This document shows positions 27,553-37,711 of a stretch of 64,000 bases of DNA, piece after piece (position 1 is the first letter of the stretch; every line of letters begins with the position of its first letter). A program made the translations under genes and the position numbers. Under the pieces are notes generated by a model. The model saw only the letters and a program-made list of their open reading frames with translations, had not been told where the DNA came from and made no database searches. Source of the DNA: Ruegeria denitrificans (GTDB lineage Bacteria > Pseudomonadota > Alphaproteobacteria > Rhodobacterales > Rhodobacteraceae); the NCBI RefSeq assembly GCF_001458295.1, contig NZ_CYUD01000002.1, forward strand, positions 124,001 to 188,000, given 5' to 3'.

Positions 27553-28641
27553 ATGACAGAACAGCCCTCGCAGGCCGGACGGATTACCATCTCGGTTGAC
27601 GCTATGGGCGGAGACTCGGGGCCCGCGACCGTGGTTGCGGGCATTGCCAAATCGGCAAGCGTAAACCCTGATATCGCGTTCATCCTGCACGGGCCTGAGC
27701 AAACGCTGCGCAAACTTGTTGCCAAACGGCGTGTCCTTCAGGGGCGCGTCGTTTTTCGTGATTGCACCGATGTGGTCACGATGGAGGACAAGCCCAGCCA
27801 GGTTGTCCGCAGCGGCAAACAGACCTCGATGTGGTCGACGTTGGATTCGGTGCGGCAAGGCGAAGCGCATGGCGCTGTGTCTTGCGGCAACACCGGCGCG
27901 TTGATGGCTCTGTCGATGATGAGACTGCGCAAATTGCCGGGCGTGAACCGTCCGGCAATTGCAATTCTGTGGCCTTCGCGCAACCCGCAAGGGTTCAACG
28001 TGATGCTGGACGTCGGCGCAGATGTGCGTGCCGACGCCAAGGATCTGCTGCAATACGCACTGATGGGCGCCTCGTACGCGCGCAACGGCATGGCGCTGGA
28101 ACGCCCGCGGATCGGCCTGCTGAACGTAGGCACTGAAGAACACAAGGGCCGCGCCGAGCTGAAAGAAGCGCACGCGATGATCACGGAATTCGCAGAGCAG
28201 GCGAATTTCGAATTTGTCGGCTTCGTTGAAGGCAGCGATATTCCCGGCGATAAGGCAGATGTCATTATCACCGATGGGTTTACTGGCAATGTCGCGATCA
28301 AGACAGGTGAAGGTACAGCCAGCCTGATCGGTGATCTACTGCGACAAGCGTTCAAGTATTCACCGCTGTCTCGCTTAGCTTCGGTTCTGGCGATCACCTC
28401 GCTGAACCGTCTGAAAATACGTATCGACCCGCGCCGGGTGAATGGCGGGGTTTTCCTTGGCCTCAACGGAACCGTGGTCAAATCACATGGTGGCGCGGAT
28501 GCCACCGGAGTCTCGGCAGCAGTCAAACTGGCCTATACCCTAGCCCAGTCCGGCTTCGCCGAAAAATTGGCGGCGCGGGTTGCATCGACAGCCGAGCTTG
28601 CACAAGATGCCGCCCACACGCCGCCAAAGGCCGGCGAATAA
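27553..28641 (+). CDS. plsX: Phosphate acyltransferase PlsX
   Basis: Converts acyl-ACP to acyl-phosphate for phospholipid synthesis by PlsY. 362 residues. Family blocks: ISVDAMGGDSGPATVV, SCGNTGALMALS, LRKLPGVNRPAIA, LDVGADVRADAKDLLQYA and the C-terminal GGVFLGLNGTVVKSHGGADA. Soluble, membrane-associated. Translated in the same operon as rpmF and fabH. Confidence 0.97.
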   Translation: MTEQPSQAGRITISVDAMGGDSGPATVVAGIAKSASVNPDIAFILHGPEQTLRKLVAKRRVLQGRVVFRDCTDVVTMEDKPSQVVRSGKQTSMWSTLDSVRQGEAHGAVSCGNTGALMALSMMRLRKLPGVNRPAIAILWPSRNPQGFNVMLDVGADVRADAKDLLQYALMGASYARNGMALERPRIGLLNVGTEEHKGRAELKEAHAMITEFAEQANFEFVGFVEGSDIPGDKADVIITDGFTGNVAIKTGEGTASLIGDLLRQAFKYSPLSRLASVLAITSLNRLKIRIDPRRVNGGVFLGLNGTVVKSHGGADATGVSAAVKLAYTLAQSGFAEKLAARVASTAELAQDAAHTPPKAGE

Positions 28642-28662
28642 CAAAAAAGGCAGTACCCAAGC

Positions 28663-29634
28663 ATGGCAGGCCGTTCAGTTGTCGTAGGTGTCGGACATTA
28701 TTTGCCAGAGCGCATCGTTCCGAATTCCGAGTTTGAAAAGACGCTTGATACAACGGATGAGTGGATCAAAACCCGCTCTGGTATCGAACGCCGCCACTTT
28801 GCCGCCGAAGACGAAACCACATCCGATCTGGCCACCAAAGCGGCCGAGGCCGCGTTGGCGGATGCGGGACTTACGGCGGACGATATAGACGCCATCGTTG
28901 TGGCAACCTCGACTGCTGACCTGACCTTTCCGTCCGCCGCAACCATGGTGCAGGCGCAACTGGGCATGACCAAGGGGTTCGCCTTTGACGTTCAGGCCGT
29001 CTGTGCCGGATTCGTCTTTGCACTGACCAATGCCAACGCCCTAATTGTATCCGGTCAGGCCAAACGTGTTCTGGTCATCGGGGCCGAGACCTTCTCGCGA
29101 ATCATGGACTGGACCGATCGGTCGACCTGCGTGCTGTTCGGCGATGGCGCTGGCGCGCTGGTTTTGGAACTACAAGAAGGCGAAGGCACCGCACAGGATC
29201 GCGGTATACTGGCGACCGACCTGAATTCGGACGGTCGATACAAGGACCTGCTTTATGTTGATGGTGGTGTGTCGACCCAATCGACCGGTCATTTGCGAAT
29301 GCAAGGCAACCAGGTATTCCGCCATGCCGTTGAAAAACTGACGAAAACCGCCGAAACCGCACTGGAATCTGCGGGCCTTGGCAATTCCGATGTCGACTGG
29401 ATTGTGCCGCATCAGGCCAATATCCGAATCATTCAGGGCACCGCCAAGAAAATGGGCCTGCCGATGGATAATGTCGTGGTTACGGTTCAGGACCATGGAA
29501 ACACTTCGGCTGCATCGATTCCCCTGGCCCTGTCTGTTGGCAAACAGCGCGGGCAAATCAAACAAGGCGATCTGGTCGTGACCGAGGCCATTGGCGGCGG
29601 TCTGGCCTGGGGTGCGGTTGTTCTGCGTTGGTAA
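28663..29634 (+). CDS. fabH: Beta-ketoacyl-ACP synthase III
   Basis: Starts fatty acid synthesis by condensing acetyl-CoA with malonyl-ACP. 323 residues, thiolase fold. The Cys-His-Asn triad is seen in FDVQAVCAGFVFAL, VPHQANIRI and DHGNTSAASIPLAL; GGGLAWGAVVLRW closes the protein. 21 bases after plsX. Confidence 0.97.
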   Translation: MAGRSVVVGVGHYLPERIVPNSEFEKTLDTTDEWIKTRSGIERRHFAAEDETTSDLATKAAEAALADAGLTADDIDAIVVATSTADLTFPSAATMVQAQLGMTKGFAFDVQAVCAGFVFALTNANALIVSGQAKRVLVIGAETFSRIMDWTDRSTCVLFGDGAGALVLELQEGEGTAQDRGILATDLNSDGRYKDLLYVDGGVSTQSTGHLRMQGNQVFRHAVEKLTKTAETALESAGLGNSDVDWIVPHQANIRIIQGTAKKMGLPMDNVVVTVQDHGNTSAASIPLALSVGKQRGQIKQGDLVVTEAIGGGLAWGAVVLRW

Positions 29635-29677
29635 CCGGCGCAAATCGGCTTACACACAGACTTGCAATTCATTGATA

Positions 29678-29707
29678 TTGACAGCGAATTTCCCCTCGCC
29701 GTATTCT
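29678..29707 (+). promoter_or_regulatory. Sigma-70-like promoter for ihfA
   Basis: A perfect -35 TTGACA (29678-29683) and -10 TATTCT (29702-29707) are 18 bp apart. They lie in the 96-bp gap after fabH, with the ihfA start codon 24 bp after the -10. This lets ihfA-merR be transcribed apart from the lipid genes. Confidence 0.6.
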
Positions 29708-29730
29708 GCGGTATCAACAGGGGAAATGGT

Positions 29731-30033
29731 ATGGGCGATAAAACACTGACGCGAATGGATCTGAGCGAGGCCGTCTTTCGTGAGGTTGGCCTGTCACGCA
29801 ATGAAAGTGCGCAACTGGTCGAAAGCGTTCTGAACCACATGTCCGACGCCTTGGTGCGCGGCGAGCAGGTTAAGATTTCGTCATTCGGCACGTTCAGTGT
29901 TCGGGACAAGACCGCCCGCATTGGCCGCAACCCCAAAACCGGCGAAGAAGTTCCGATTCAACCGCGCCGGGTTCTGACCTTCCGCCCGTCGCACCTGATG
30001 AAGGATCGCGTCGCCGCAGGGAACCGCAAGTAA
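29731..30033 (+). CDS. ihfA: Integration host factor subunit alpha
   Basis: 100 residues from the ATG at 29731 (AGGGGAA upstream). HU/IHF fold: [56 protein letters not shown] (the DNA-bending beta arm with the RNPKTG turn) and the C-terminal [16 protein letters not shown]. Pairs with IhfB, not in this window. Followed 18 bp later by a MerR gene, the usual order in alphaproteobacteria. Confidence 0.95.
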   Translation: MGDKTLTRMDLSEAVFREVGLSRNESAQLVESVLNHMSDALVRGEQVKISSFGTFSVRDKTARIGRNPKTGEEVPIQPRRVLTFRPSHLMKDRVAAGNRK

Positions 30034-30051
30034 GATCAGGACGGCACGGTC

Positions 30052-30675
30052 ATGAGCAAGTCCCCCGACGCCTTTCGCACGATCAGTGAAGTTGCGGACT
30101 GGCTGGGTGTTCAGGCGCATGTCCTGCGATTCTGGGAAAGCCGTTTCAATCAGGTCAAACCGGTAAAACGCGCCGGTGGCCGACGTTATTACCGGCCCAA
30201 CGACATGCGGCTGCTGGGCGGCATTAAGAAACTGCTGCACGAGGACGGGATTACCATCAAGGGCGTTCAACGTATCCTGCGCGAACAGGGCGTGGCGCAT
30301 GTTGCCTCGCTCTCGCAGGGGTTGGATGAGGTTGCCAATCCGGAGGCCGCGCCGAACGACAACGTGGTTGTGCCTTTCGCCTCCAAACCTGCCGCGGCCA
30401 GCGAGCAGATTGATCTGAATTTGGGCGATTCATCTCCGGTGGCTGAACCTACCGCCCCCGTTGCGGCTGAAGCCTCACCATCAGCACCCACGCCGCAACC
30501 GGTCGCCTCGAAATCGACGCCGGAATTTTTAGACGAATCCCCCCTGCTGGGTGGAATCGCAACGCAGGCATGGAACCGCACCGATTTCGATGACGATCTG
30601 CTGAAACAGATCGCTCCGGTGGCAAAGGACTTGCGCGCCGTTCTTAACCGCATTGAAAACCGAACGGCGGGATAA
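30052..30675 (+). CDS. MerR family transcriptional regulator
   Basis: 207 residues. N-terminal MerR helix-turn-helix: [48 protein letters not shown], then [18 protein letters not shown]. The remaining 130 residues are Ala/Pro-rich and apparently disordered, ending in a short conserved helix ([22 protein letters not shown]). No cysteine-based effector site. Linked to ihfA in alphaproteobacteria; targets unknown. Confidence 0.88.
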   Translation: MSKSPDAFRTISEVADWLGVQAHVLRFWESRFNQVKPVKRAGGRRYYRPNDMRLLGGIKKLLHEDGITIKGVQRILREQGVAHVASLSQGLDEVANPEAAPNDNVVVPFASKPAAASEQIDLNLGDSSPVAEPTAPVAAEASPSAPTPQPVASKSTPEFLDESPLLGGIATQAWNRTDFDDDLLKQIAPVAKDLRAVLNRIENRTAG

Positions 30676-30737
30676 GAAAAAAAGGCGATGATTTCCTCTT
30701 GCCCCTGCCGGGAAAGTCTTTATGAACACCTCAACGT

Positions 30738-30814
30738 CGGGCTATGGCGCAGCCTGGTAGCGCGTCCGTCTGGGGGACGGAAGGTCGCAGGTTCGAGTCC
30801 TGCTAGCCCGACCA
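30738..30814 (+). tRNA. tRNA-Pro (anticodon GGG)
   Basis: 77 bases with encoded CCA. The acceptor stem CGGGCTA pairs with TAGCCCG; the D-loop region has AGCCTGGTAGCGC; anticodon stem TCCGT/ACGGA surrounds loop CTGGGGG with GGG at 30772-30774; the T arm carries GGTTCGAGTCC. It reads CCC and CCU. A weak promoter-like pair (TTGCCC, TATGAA) lies about 40 bp upstream. No integrase or direct repeat of its 3' end is seen, so it is not an occupied attachment site here. Confidence 0.97.
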
Positions 30815-30875
30815 AATCACACCGACGTTTATGGCAGACAGGCCAGATCCCGCTCTGGCATCAGGGGGGATTGGA

Positions 30876-31955
30876 ATGACAGGTGTATGCCCAAATCAGC
30901 AGATCGAAGCGATGATCGCGCGCGGCGAAATCACCGCCAACCCCGAGGTTATCCCTGCGCAGGTTCAACCTGCCAGCCTTGATTTACGCTTAGGAACAGT
31001 GGCTTACCGTGTTCGCGCCTCGTTTCTGGCCGGCGAAACCCGATACGTCGCGGATCGGTTGGCCGAGTTCGAGATGCACCGCATCGACATCACAAACGGG
31101 GCGGTTCTGGAAAAAGGCTGCGTCTATCTGGTGCCGCTGATGGAATCGCTGGCCCTGCCCGAAAACGTGACGGCTGTGGCTAACGCCAAAAGCTCGACCG
31201 GACGGCTGGACTTGCTGACCCGCACCATCACCGATGGCGGCACCGAGTTCGACCGCGTGCCCGCGGGCTATACCGGTCCACTTTATGCTGAGATCTGCCC
31301 GCGTTCCTTCTCGGTGCTGGTACGTCCGGGGATGCGGCTCAATCAGATTCGCTTTCGTCAAGGTCAGGCCGTACTCAGCGACGCGGAACTGACCGCGTTG
31401 CACAGTGACTCGCCCTTGGTTGACGGTCCTGCGGTTATTCAAGACGGTTTAGGCTTTTCGGTCGACCTGCAATTGCCCGACACCGATCTGGTGGGCTATC
31501 GCGCCAAGCCGCATACCGGCGTGATTGATCTGGACCGGATCGGCGAATACAACCCGCAGGAATACTGGGAAGAGGTGCGCACCACCGATGGTCGCATCAT
31601 TCTGGACCCGGGTGCATTCTACATTCTGGTCAGCCGCGAAGCCGTACACATTCCGCCGATGTACGCAGCCGAGATGGCCCCCTATCTGGCCATGGTAGGC
31701 GAATTCCGGGTGCACTACGCGGGTTTCTTTGACCCCGGTTTCGGGCACGCAGCCGCCGGAGGCGCAGGATCACGCGGAGTGCTGGAAGTGCGCTGCCACG
31801 AGGCGCCCTTCGTGCTGGAACACGGTCAGGTCGTTGGTCGGTTGGTCTATGAGAATATGGCCGAGATGCCGACGCAACTGTACGGCGCAGGCATTGCTTC
31901 AAACTACCAGGGGCAAGGCCTGAAATTGTCCAAGCATTTCAAAGCGGTTGGCTGA
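30876..31955 (+). CDS. dcd: 2'-deoxycytidine 5'-triphosphate deaminase (two-domain type)
   Basis: 359 residues from the ATG at 30876, preceded by AGGGGGG. About twice the length of E. coli Dcd: this alphaproteobacterial type has two trimer-fold dUTPase-like halves. The first half has VQPASLDLRLG and the active-site stretch NAKSSTGRLDLLTRTITDGG..FDRVPAGYTGPLYAEI; the second has FYILVSREAVHIPPMYAAEM and VEFRVHYAGFFDPGFG-like segments. Produces dUTP for dTMP synthesis. Starts 61 bp after tRNA-Pro. Confidence 0.92.
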   Translation: MTGVCPNQQIEAMIARGEITANPEVIPAQVQPASLDLRLGTVAYRVRASFLAGETRYVADRLAEFEMHRIDITNGAVLEKGCVYLVPLMESLALPENVTAVANAKSSTGRLDLLTRTITDGGTEFDRVPAGYTGPLYAEICPRSFSVLVRPGMRLNQIRFRQGQAVLSDAELTALHSDSPLVDGPAVIQDGLGFSVDLQLPDTDLVGYRAKPHTGVIDLDRIGEYNPQEYWEEVRTTDGRIILDPGAFYILVSREAVHIPPMYAAEMAPYLAMVGEFRVHYAGFFDPGFGHAAAGGAGSRGVLEVRCHEAPFVLEHGQVVGRLVYENMAEMPTQLYGAGIASNYQGQGLKLSKHFKAVG

Positions 31956-32177
31956 TCAGAACTTCATGAACCGGCGCATCTGACGGGTCATCCGCTGCGC
32001 TTGTTTCAGGTTCTGCGACGGGCGTGGGCCATTGTTGTTGGCACGTTTGGGCTCACCGGACTGTTGGCCCTTACCGCCCATACGGTCCGCCATGTCAAAG
32101 CCCTTGTTCACGCCCTTATTGACAAGGCGGCGCATGACCTGACGTACGATCATGTCGATGATCCGATTGGCGTTCAT
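31956..32177 (-). CDS. Small basic conserved protein
   Basis: 73 residues, ATG preceded by GGAGTTGAG. The first helix is amphipathic (NRIIDMIVRQVMRRLVNKGVNKGF), then a Gly/Asn-rich linker and a basic end (QAQRMTRQMRRFMKF). No named family recognised. It follows scpB by 64 bp on the same strand and may be the last gene of that operon. It abuts dcd tail to tail. Function unknown. Confidence 0.65.
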   Translation of the reverse strand: MNANRIIDMIVRQVMRRLVNKGVNKGFDMADRMGGKGQQSGEPKRANNNGPRPSQNLKQAQRMTRQMRRFMKF

Positions 32178-32241
32178 TGCTCAACTCCGTTTCCTGACCC
32201 TCAACATAGGCGATTTGTATGACAACAAAAGGGCCGTTTGA

Positions 32242-32898
32242 TCACTCTTCCTCGAACAGTTCGGTCTGGTCTTCGTCCTGCTCGTCCTCACGGCCTTCAC
32301 CCAGCGGGACAGTGCCCGGCGGTGGACGGTTCTCCAGCAGACCAGCGGCGCGCAGTTCCTTGAGCCCCGGCAGGTCCCGCGCATTTTCCAGCCCGAAGTG
32401 ATCCAGAAAATGCGGCGTTACAACGAATGTCACCGGGCGTCCGGGCGTCATGCGACGGCGGCCCAGACGAATCCACTCCATTTCGAGCAATTGATCAATC
32501 GTCCCGCGCGATACTGAAACGCCGCGAATTTCCTCGATCTCGGCCCGAGTGCAGGGCTGATGATAGGCCACGATGGCCAGTGTTTCGATGGCCGCGCGGC
32601 TGAGCTTGCGTGTCTCTACCGTTTCCTTCTGCATCAGAAAGCCCAGGTCAGGGGCGGTTCGAATAGCCCAAGCTTCGCCAACACTGACCACACGCACGCC
32701 ACGTCCTTCATAGCGTTTTTGAAGCATTTCAACGGCTTGCGCCGCATCGCTGCCATGGGGCATCCGCACCTCCAAGTCGGCGATCGTCACTGGTTCGGCG
32801 CTGGCAAACAACACAGCCTCGACCATGCGCTCCTGCTCCGCCATCGGCGGCGCTTCGAACAGGGTGCCGGTGCCTTCGTCTTCGGGGGCGTCAGTCAC
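32242..32898 (-). CDS. scpB: Segregation and condensation protein B
   Basis: 218 residues from a GTG at 32898, which overlaps the scpA stop by 8 bp and is preceded by AGAGGA; a TTG 12 codons further up is less likely. Two winged-helix domains with the ScpB blocks VEAVLFASAEPVTIADL, LSRAAIETLAIVAYHQPCTRAEIEEIRGVSV and RRMTPGRPVTFVVTPHFLDHFGL. Bridges the SMC kleisin complex in chromosome segregation. Acidic C-terminal tail (EDEQDEDQTELFEEE). Confidence 0.95.
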   Translation of the reverse strand: MTDAPEDEGTGTLFEAPPMAEQERMVEAVLFASAEPVTIADLEVRMPHGSDAAQAVEMLQKRYEGRGVRVVSVGEAWAIRTAPDLGFLMQKETVETRKLSRAAIETLAIVAYHQPCTRAEIEEIRGVSVSRGTIDQLLEMEWIRLGRRRMTPGRPVTFVVTPHFLDHFGLENARDLPGLKELRAAGLLENRPPPGTVPLGEGREDEQDEDQTELFEEE

Positions 32899-33685
32899 GA
32901 GTGTCAGTCCTCTTGCGCAGATGGATCGGGGCAAAGGTTTCGCTTTGCTTGATCTCCATATGTCCTTCTTTCACCAGCTCTAGCGAGGCCGCAAAGGTCG
33001 CTGCCGTGGCCGAACGTCGACGCACCGGGTCAGTATCCCAACCTTCGGGCAGATATGTCTCCATATCAGTCCAGGTTCCTGCGAAGCCCATCAGAGGGCG
33101 CATCCGCTCCAACGCCTGTTCCATCGTGAACACGGCATCACGATCCATGACGAAGGGGCGAAATTCGTCACGTGTGCGGATACGGGCATAGCCCTGCATC
33201 AGGTCCAGCAGGGTCGCAGAATAGGTCACGGTGCGGATGCGGGTGACATCTTCGCCCTGCCCGCGTTTGAAGAAATCCCGTCCCAATTGATCGCGGGCCA
33301 TCAGACGCGCTGCGGCATCACGCATGGCTTGCAGGCGTTCCAACTGAAACGCCAGGTGTGCGGCCAGTTCCTCGCCCGATGGTCCTTCGTCATCGGGATC
33401 AGGGGGCAGCAGCAGGCGTGACTTCAGAAACGCCAGCCACGCGGCCATAACCAGATAGTCGGCCGCAAGTTCAATCCGCAGGGCACGGGCCTTTTCCACA
33501 AAGGACAAATATTGCTGCGCCAGTGCCAGCACCGAGATCTTCCGCAGGTCGACCTTTTGCGTCCGCGACAGGGTAAGTAGCACGTCCAACGGGCCTTCGA
33601 ACCCGTCGACGTCAACGATCAGGGCTTCGGCCGCAAGGCGATCCGCGACCGAAACCGGGTCTTCGCTGAAAAGGTTATCGTTCAT
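32891..33685 (-). CDS. scpA: Segregation and condensation protein A (kleisin)
   Basis: 264 residues. The N-terminal block FEGPLDVLLTLSRTQKVDLRKISVLALAQQYL binds the SMC neck; YLVMAAWLAFLKSRLLLPPD follows; the C-terminal winged helix contains RSATAATFAASLELVKEGHMEIKQSETFAPIHL. Overlaps nagZ by 11 bp at its start and scpB by 8 bp at its end, so all three are translationally linked. Confidence 0.96.
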   Translation of the reverse strand: MNDNLFSEDPVSVADRLAAEALIVDVDGFEGPLDVLLTLSRTQKVDLRKISVLALAQQYLSFVEKARALRIELAADYLVMAAWLAFLKSRLLLPPDPDDEGPSGEELAAHLAFQLERLQAMRDAAARLMARDQLGRDFFKRGQGEDVTRIRTVTYSATLLDLMQGYARIRTRDEFRPFVMDRDAVFTMEQALERMRPLMGFAGTWTDMETYLPEGWDTDPVRRRSATAATFAASLELVKEGHMEIKQSETFAPIHLRKRTDTRD

Positions 33686-34682
33686 ATACCTGCCCGCCCA
33701 TTAGGGCAGATAGTTCCGCCTCAGCCGAGGGGATGTCAAGTTCCACAGGCTTCTGCCGCATCGCCAGCGCCTTTTCCGCGCGTTTCCCGGCCTGCTCGGT
33801 CATTTCTCCGGCGGCATCTAACACCTTGGCGCGGGCTTCAAACGAGCCGTTGCAATGCAAGACCACATCACACCCCGCAGTCAGCGCCTGACGGGTAATG
33901 TCCTCGGGCGCACCGCTGAGGGCCTTCATCGAGATATCGTCCGTCATGATCAGGCCATCAAATCCGATCTTGTCGCGGATCAGGCCGATCATGGTGGGTG
34001 AAATCGTAGCCGGCTGTGGGTCGATCCGGTCATAAACCAGATGCGCGGTCATCCCCATCGGCAAGTCGTTCAGAGCGCGGAACGGTGCGAAGTCAGCCTG
34101 TTCCAGTGCCTCCTGCGTCAGATCGACATGTGGTAGGTCGTGGTGGCTGTCCAGCGTGGACAGGCCATGACCTGGCATGTGTTTTATCACCGGCAGAACG
34201 CCGCCATCCATATGCCCCTTGGCGACGGCTTTTCCAATCCCGGAAACTGTTTTGGGATCAGATCCATAGCAGCGGTTCTTCAGAAAGACATGCGTGTTTT
34301 CACGGGCCAGATCCACCATAGGGGCGCAGTTGCTGTCGATCCCCAATTCGAACAACTCATTCGCGATCAGGCGATAGCGCAGATACATAGCGCGTTCGGC
34401 TTGATCCCCCGCAAGCATGACGTGATCCAGCGGCGGCATCCATTCGCGCGCAAGCGGTGTGCGCAGGCGCTGCACCCGGCCGCCTTCCTGGTCAATGGTG
34501 ATCGGGCAGTTGCGCCCTACCGCCTCGCGGAAATCATCGCACAGCGCGCGAACCTGATCGGCCGTATCGATGTTACGGGCAAATAAAATGAACCCGAACG
34601 GGTTCATTTCTTGAAACAATCTTTTTTCGTCGGCCGTCAGGCGCAGGCCTTCAGCGTCAGTGATCGTCGCGCCGAAACTCAC
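33675..34682 (-). CDS. nagZ: Beta-N-acetylhexosaminidase NagZ
   Basis: GH3 enzyme that removes GlcNAc from anhydro-muropeptides in cytosolic wall recycling. 335 residues from a GTG at 34682 that overlaps the stop of the SPOR gene (GTGA); a TTG seven codons earlier would overlap more. Motifs: TIDQEGGRVQRL, KNRCYGSDP, the substrate-binding VIKHMPGHGLSTLDSHHDLP and the catalytic Asp in LIMTDDISMKALSG. Works with AnmK (18-19 kb). Confidence 0.95.
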   Translation of the reverse strand: MSFGATITDAEGLRLTADEKRLFQEMNPFGFILFARNIDTADQVRALCDDFREAVGRNCPITIDQEGGRVQRLRTPLAREWMPPLDHVMLAGDQAERAMYLRYRLIANELFELGIDSNCAPMVDLARENTHVFLKNRCYGSDPKTVSGIGKAVAKGHMDGGVLPVIKHMPGHGLSTLDSHHDLPHVDLTQEALEQADFAPFRALNDLPMGMTAHLVYDRIDPQPATISPTMIGLIRDKIGFDGLIMTDDISMKALSGAPEDITRQALTAGCDVVLHCNGSFEARAKVLDAAGEMTEQAGKRAEKALAMRQKPVELDIPSAEAELSALMGGQVYER

Positions 34683-35743
34683 CGAGCGGCCACTGGAATA
34701 CAATCAGCGCCGCGCGCCTCAAGCGCCGCGCAGAACTGACGCGAGTCGCTCAGATCGTCAAACCCCAGCACACGCAAGCGGTAGAAGGTTCGCCCACCAC
34801 GTGAGGTTTTCTGTATAACACGCTGTTTTCCATCCATATATTCACCAAAACGACTATTCAGGCGAATCCATTCGGACTGCGCGACGTCCGTGCTTTCATA
34901 AGCACCAAGTTGCGCCATGCGCGTGCCTTTTGACAGCGTATTGGGATCAATGTCCAACCCTACGGCGGCTTTGACTGCGGCATTGATCGCGTCTTCGGTG
35001 CTGCTGTTGGTGGTTACTCTGCTGGGTGTGGAACGTGCTGGTCGGGTGTTGGGGCGCAAAGACCGGCGAACACCTGGCAAAGCAGCGAGCTCTGGATCAG
35101 GTAATTGCGCGGCCAGATCAGCGGGATCAATCGCGGGCTCTTCCTCGAGTACTGTCAAAGAGGCCAGTTGCACGCCCTGCTCGGACGGTTCTTCGATCTG
35201 AGCTGCGTCACCCGCAAGCTCGGCGACCAGAGCATCGACATTGCCCTGACGCAACTGCGCAGCTTCCTGATCGGAAATCTCTTCCTGTACCACATGCACG
35301 GCGGGGGTGGGTTTCAGCGGCTCAACCGGCGTATCCTCATCCGACAGGGACACCGGGCGTGGCGCAAGGATCAAGCGATCCGCTGGCGGAGCTGCGGTTC
35401 CGACCGCAGCCACCGTGTTTACGGCCAGTCCCTGATGATCGGCAGGCGTCCCACCGGGGTTTTCCGGCTGAATGCGCATGGGGCCTTCGATGGCGCGCAC
35501 AACTGGCACGCCGCTGACATCGCGCATCACCAATTTGTAGCCCCAGACACCAATTCCCGCGACCAACGCCAGGGATGCAACCGCACCCAGCGCGTTGACG
35601 ATACGACCCAGGCCTGCAGCGCGCGGCGCCTCATCAAACCCGTGCATATCGTCGGAATATTCATACCCATCCTGAGGATGCGGTTGATTCGTGTAATGCA
35701 TCTGCTCGGGGCGCATCTGCCCCGAGTAATCGTAACGTGCCAT
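34679..35743 (-). CDS. SPOR-domain cell-envelope protein
   Basis: 354 residues. An acidic/aromatic cytoplasmic segment (1-45), one membrane helix (about 48-71, ALGAVASLALVAGIGVWGYKLV), a long Pro/Ala/Glu-rich periplasmic linker, and a C-terminal SPOR domain (about 270-354, RMAQLGAYESTDVAQSEWIRL ... TFYRLRVLGFDD). SPOR domains bind denuded glycan strands at the septum. Lies between argS and nagZ, as in many alphaproteobacteria; likely a division or wall protein. Confidence 0.87.
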   Translation of the reverse strand: MARYDYSGQMRPEQMHYTNQPHPQDGYEYSDDMHGFDEAPRAAGLGRIVNALGAVASLALVAGIGVWGYKLVMRDVSGVPVVRAIEGPMRIQPENPGGTPADHQGLAVNTVAAVGTAAPPADRLILAPRPVSLSDEDTPVEPLKPTPAVHVVQEEISDQEAAQLRQGNVDALVAELAGDAAQIEEPSEQGVQLASLTVLEEEPAIDPADLAAQLPDPELAALPGVRRSLRPNTRPARSTPSRVTTNSSTEDAINAAVKAAVGLDIDPNTLSKGTRMAQLGAYESTDVAQSEWIRLNSRFGEYMDGKQRVIQKTSRGGRTFYRLRVLGFDDLSDSRQFCAALEARGADCIPVAAR

Positions 35744-35831
35744 GTCCGCCTCACCGCCCGATTCACGCCAGAAAATAAGGCGCGCGGGTCATTTCTTGCC
35801 TACCTCGTACCGGCGCGTCGGGCGGTGTTTG

Positions 35832-37577
35832 TTACCGCATCTCCTGCGCTGGGGTGACGCCAAGAATACCCAAGCCCGCTGAAATCACAACAGAAACGGC
35901 GCGAGCCAATGCGATTTTTGACTGGCTTGTGGCAACATCGCCATCCTGAAGGAACCGCAGTTGGGTTTCTTCGTTGCCCTTATTCCACAGCGCGTGGAAG
36001 TCTCCTGCAAGCTCGTACAGGTAGAAGGCAACCCGGTGCGGTTCATTCGTGCGGGCGGCGATCTCGACCAAACGGGGCCATTCGGCCAGTTTTTTAGCCA
36101 CGGTCAGTTCCGAGGCGTGGTCGTTCTTGCTGAGGTCAGCCCCTGAAAGGGCTGCATCATCGGCAGCAATCCCAGCCTCGGCGGCGCGGCGCAGCACGCT
36201 CATGACGCGGGCATGCGCGTATTGCACGTAGAACACGGGGTTCTCGCGGCTCTGCTCAAGCACCTTGTCGAAATCAAAATCCAGCGGCGCGTCGTTCTTG
36301 CGGGTCAGCATCACGAAACGGGTCACATCGGGACCAACTTGATCGACCACATCGCGCAGAGTGACAAAGTTCCCTGCCCGTTTCGACATCTTAAACGGCT
36401 CGCCCTTCTTCCACAGCTTCACCAATTGGGTCAGCTTGATATCCAGCGGCACCTTGCCATCGGACAGCGCCGAAACAGCCGCCTTCATCCGTTTAACGTA
36501 ACCGCCATGGTCGGCGCCAAACACATCGATCAACGCGTCAAATCCACGGGTCACCTTGTCGTAGTGATAGGCGATATCCGGGGCGAAATAAGTCCAGCTG
36601 CCGTCTGATTTTTTCACCGGGCGGTCAACGTCGTCGCCATGTTCGGTCGATTTGAACAAGGTTTGCTCGCGCGGCTCCCAATCCTCGGGCTTCTTGCCCT
36701 TGGGCGGCTCCAGCACGCCCTCATAGATCAAGCCTTTTTCAGTCAGCGACTTCAGCGCGGCCTCAATCCGACCTGTGCCATAGAGCGATTTTTCCGAGAA
36801 GAACACATCCATCTCGACGCCCAGAGCCTTCAGGTCGGCGCGGATCAGGTCCATCATCGCGTCGGTCGCGAACTCGCGCAAATCTTCCAGCCACTCGCTT
36901 TCCGGTTTGTCGATCAGGCTGTCACCATATTTCTCTTTCAGCGCTTCACCGATCGGGATCAGGTAGTCACCCGGATACAGCCCTTCGGCGATCTCGGGGC
37001 TCAGGCCGTTGGCTTCGCGATACCTCTCATAAGCCGACCGCGCCAGCACATCCACCTGCGCGCCGCCGTCGTTGATGTAATACTCGCGGGTCACGTCATG
37101 GCCGGAATAGGCCAGCAAGCTTGCCAGCGCGTCACCGAAAACTGCCCCCCGCGTATGGCCCACGTGCAGCGGACCGGTCGGGTTGGCCGAGACATACTCG
37201 ACGTTGACTTTCTGGCCATGCCCCATGGTCGAGCGGCCATAGTTAGTGCCTTGTTCCAGAACCGCCGCCAGAACGCCTTGCCATACCGACGGCGCCAACC
37301 GCAGGTTCAAAAAGCCCGGCCCGGCAACCTCGGCGCTGGTAATCCGATCATCCGCCGCCAGCTTTCCGGCCAGCACATCGGCAATGTCGCGCGGCTTCAT
37401 CTTGGCCGGTTTCGCCAACACCATCGCGGCGTTGGTCGCCATGTCGCCATGTGCTGCATCGCGCGGCGGCTCGACCGCCACGTTGTCAAAGTTCAGCCCC
37501 TCGGGCAGCGCGCCTTCGGACTGCATCTGTGCCAGCGCGTCCAGTACAAGGGCGCGGATCTCGGAAAACAGGTTCAT
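35832..37577 (-). CDS. argS: Arginyl-tRNA synthetase
   Basis: 581 residues from the ATG at 37577, giving [15 protein letters not shown]. Class I: HIGH-type site in [21 protein letters not shown] (about residue 138), KMSK-type site [13 protein letters not shown], and a C-terminal anticodon-binding helix bundle ([14 protein letters not shown]..). First gene of the argS-SPOR-nagZ-scpA-scpB run, 88 bp before the SPOR gene. Confidence 0.97.
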   Translation of the reverse strand: MNLFSEIRALVLDALAQMQSEGALPEGLNFDNVAVEPPRDAAHGDMATNAAMVLAKPAKMKPRDIADVLAGKLAADDRITSAEVAGPGFLNLRLAPSVWQGVLAAVLEQGTNYGRSTMGHGQKVNVEYVSANPTGPLHVGHTRGAVFGDALASLLAYSGHDVTREYYINDGGAQVDVLARSAYERYREANGLSPEIAEGLYPGDYLIPIGEALKEKYGDSLIDKPESEWLEDLREFATDAMMDLIRADLKALGVEMDVFFSEKSLYGTGRIEAALKSLTEKGLIYEGVLEPPKGKKPEDWEPREQTLFKSTEHGDDVDRPVKKSDGSWTYFAPDIAYHYDKVTRGFDALIDVFGADHGGYVKRMKAAVSALSDGKVPLDIKLTQLVKLWKKGEPFKMSKRAGNFVTLRDVVDQVGPDVTRFVMLTRKNDAPLDFDFDKVLEQSRENPVFYVQYAHARVMSVLRRAAEAGIAADDAALSGADLSKNDHASELTVAKKLAEWPRLVEIAARTNEPHRVAFYLYELAGDFHALWNKGNEETQLRFLQDGDVATSQSKIALARAVSVVISAGLGILGVTPAQEMR

Positions 37578-37711
37578 TTCGGATGTCCTTTTGCTTGCCC
37601 GGCGGTTTACCACGCAAAGCGGCAAGGTCAATGGAAGCGATCAGTTTCCGCTTGGATTAGCGGTAAACCGGGCTAATGTCACAGAAAATTTCCAGCCCCG
37701 GAGACCGTTTC

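Noticed and set aside
30738..30814. tRNA-Pro as an integration site of a genomic island
   Set aside because: No integrase, no repeated tRNA 3' end downstream, and the following dcd and scp genes are core genes.
36639..37676. 345-codon plus-strand frame over argS
   Set aside because: Shadow of argS; no ribosome site or recognisable domain.
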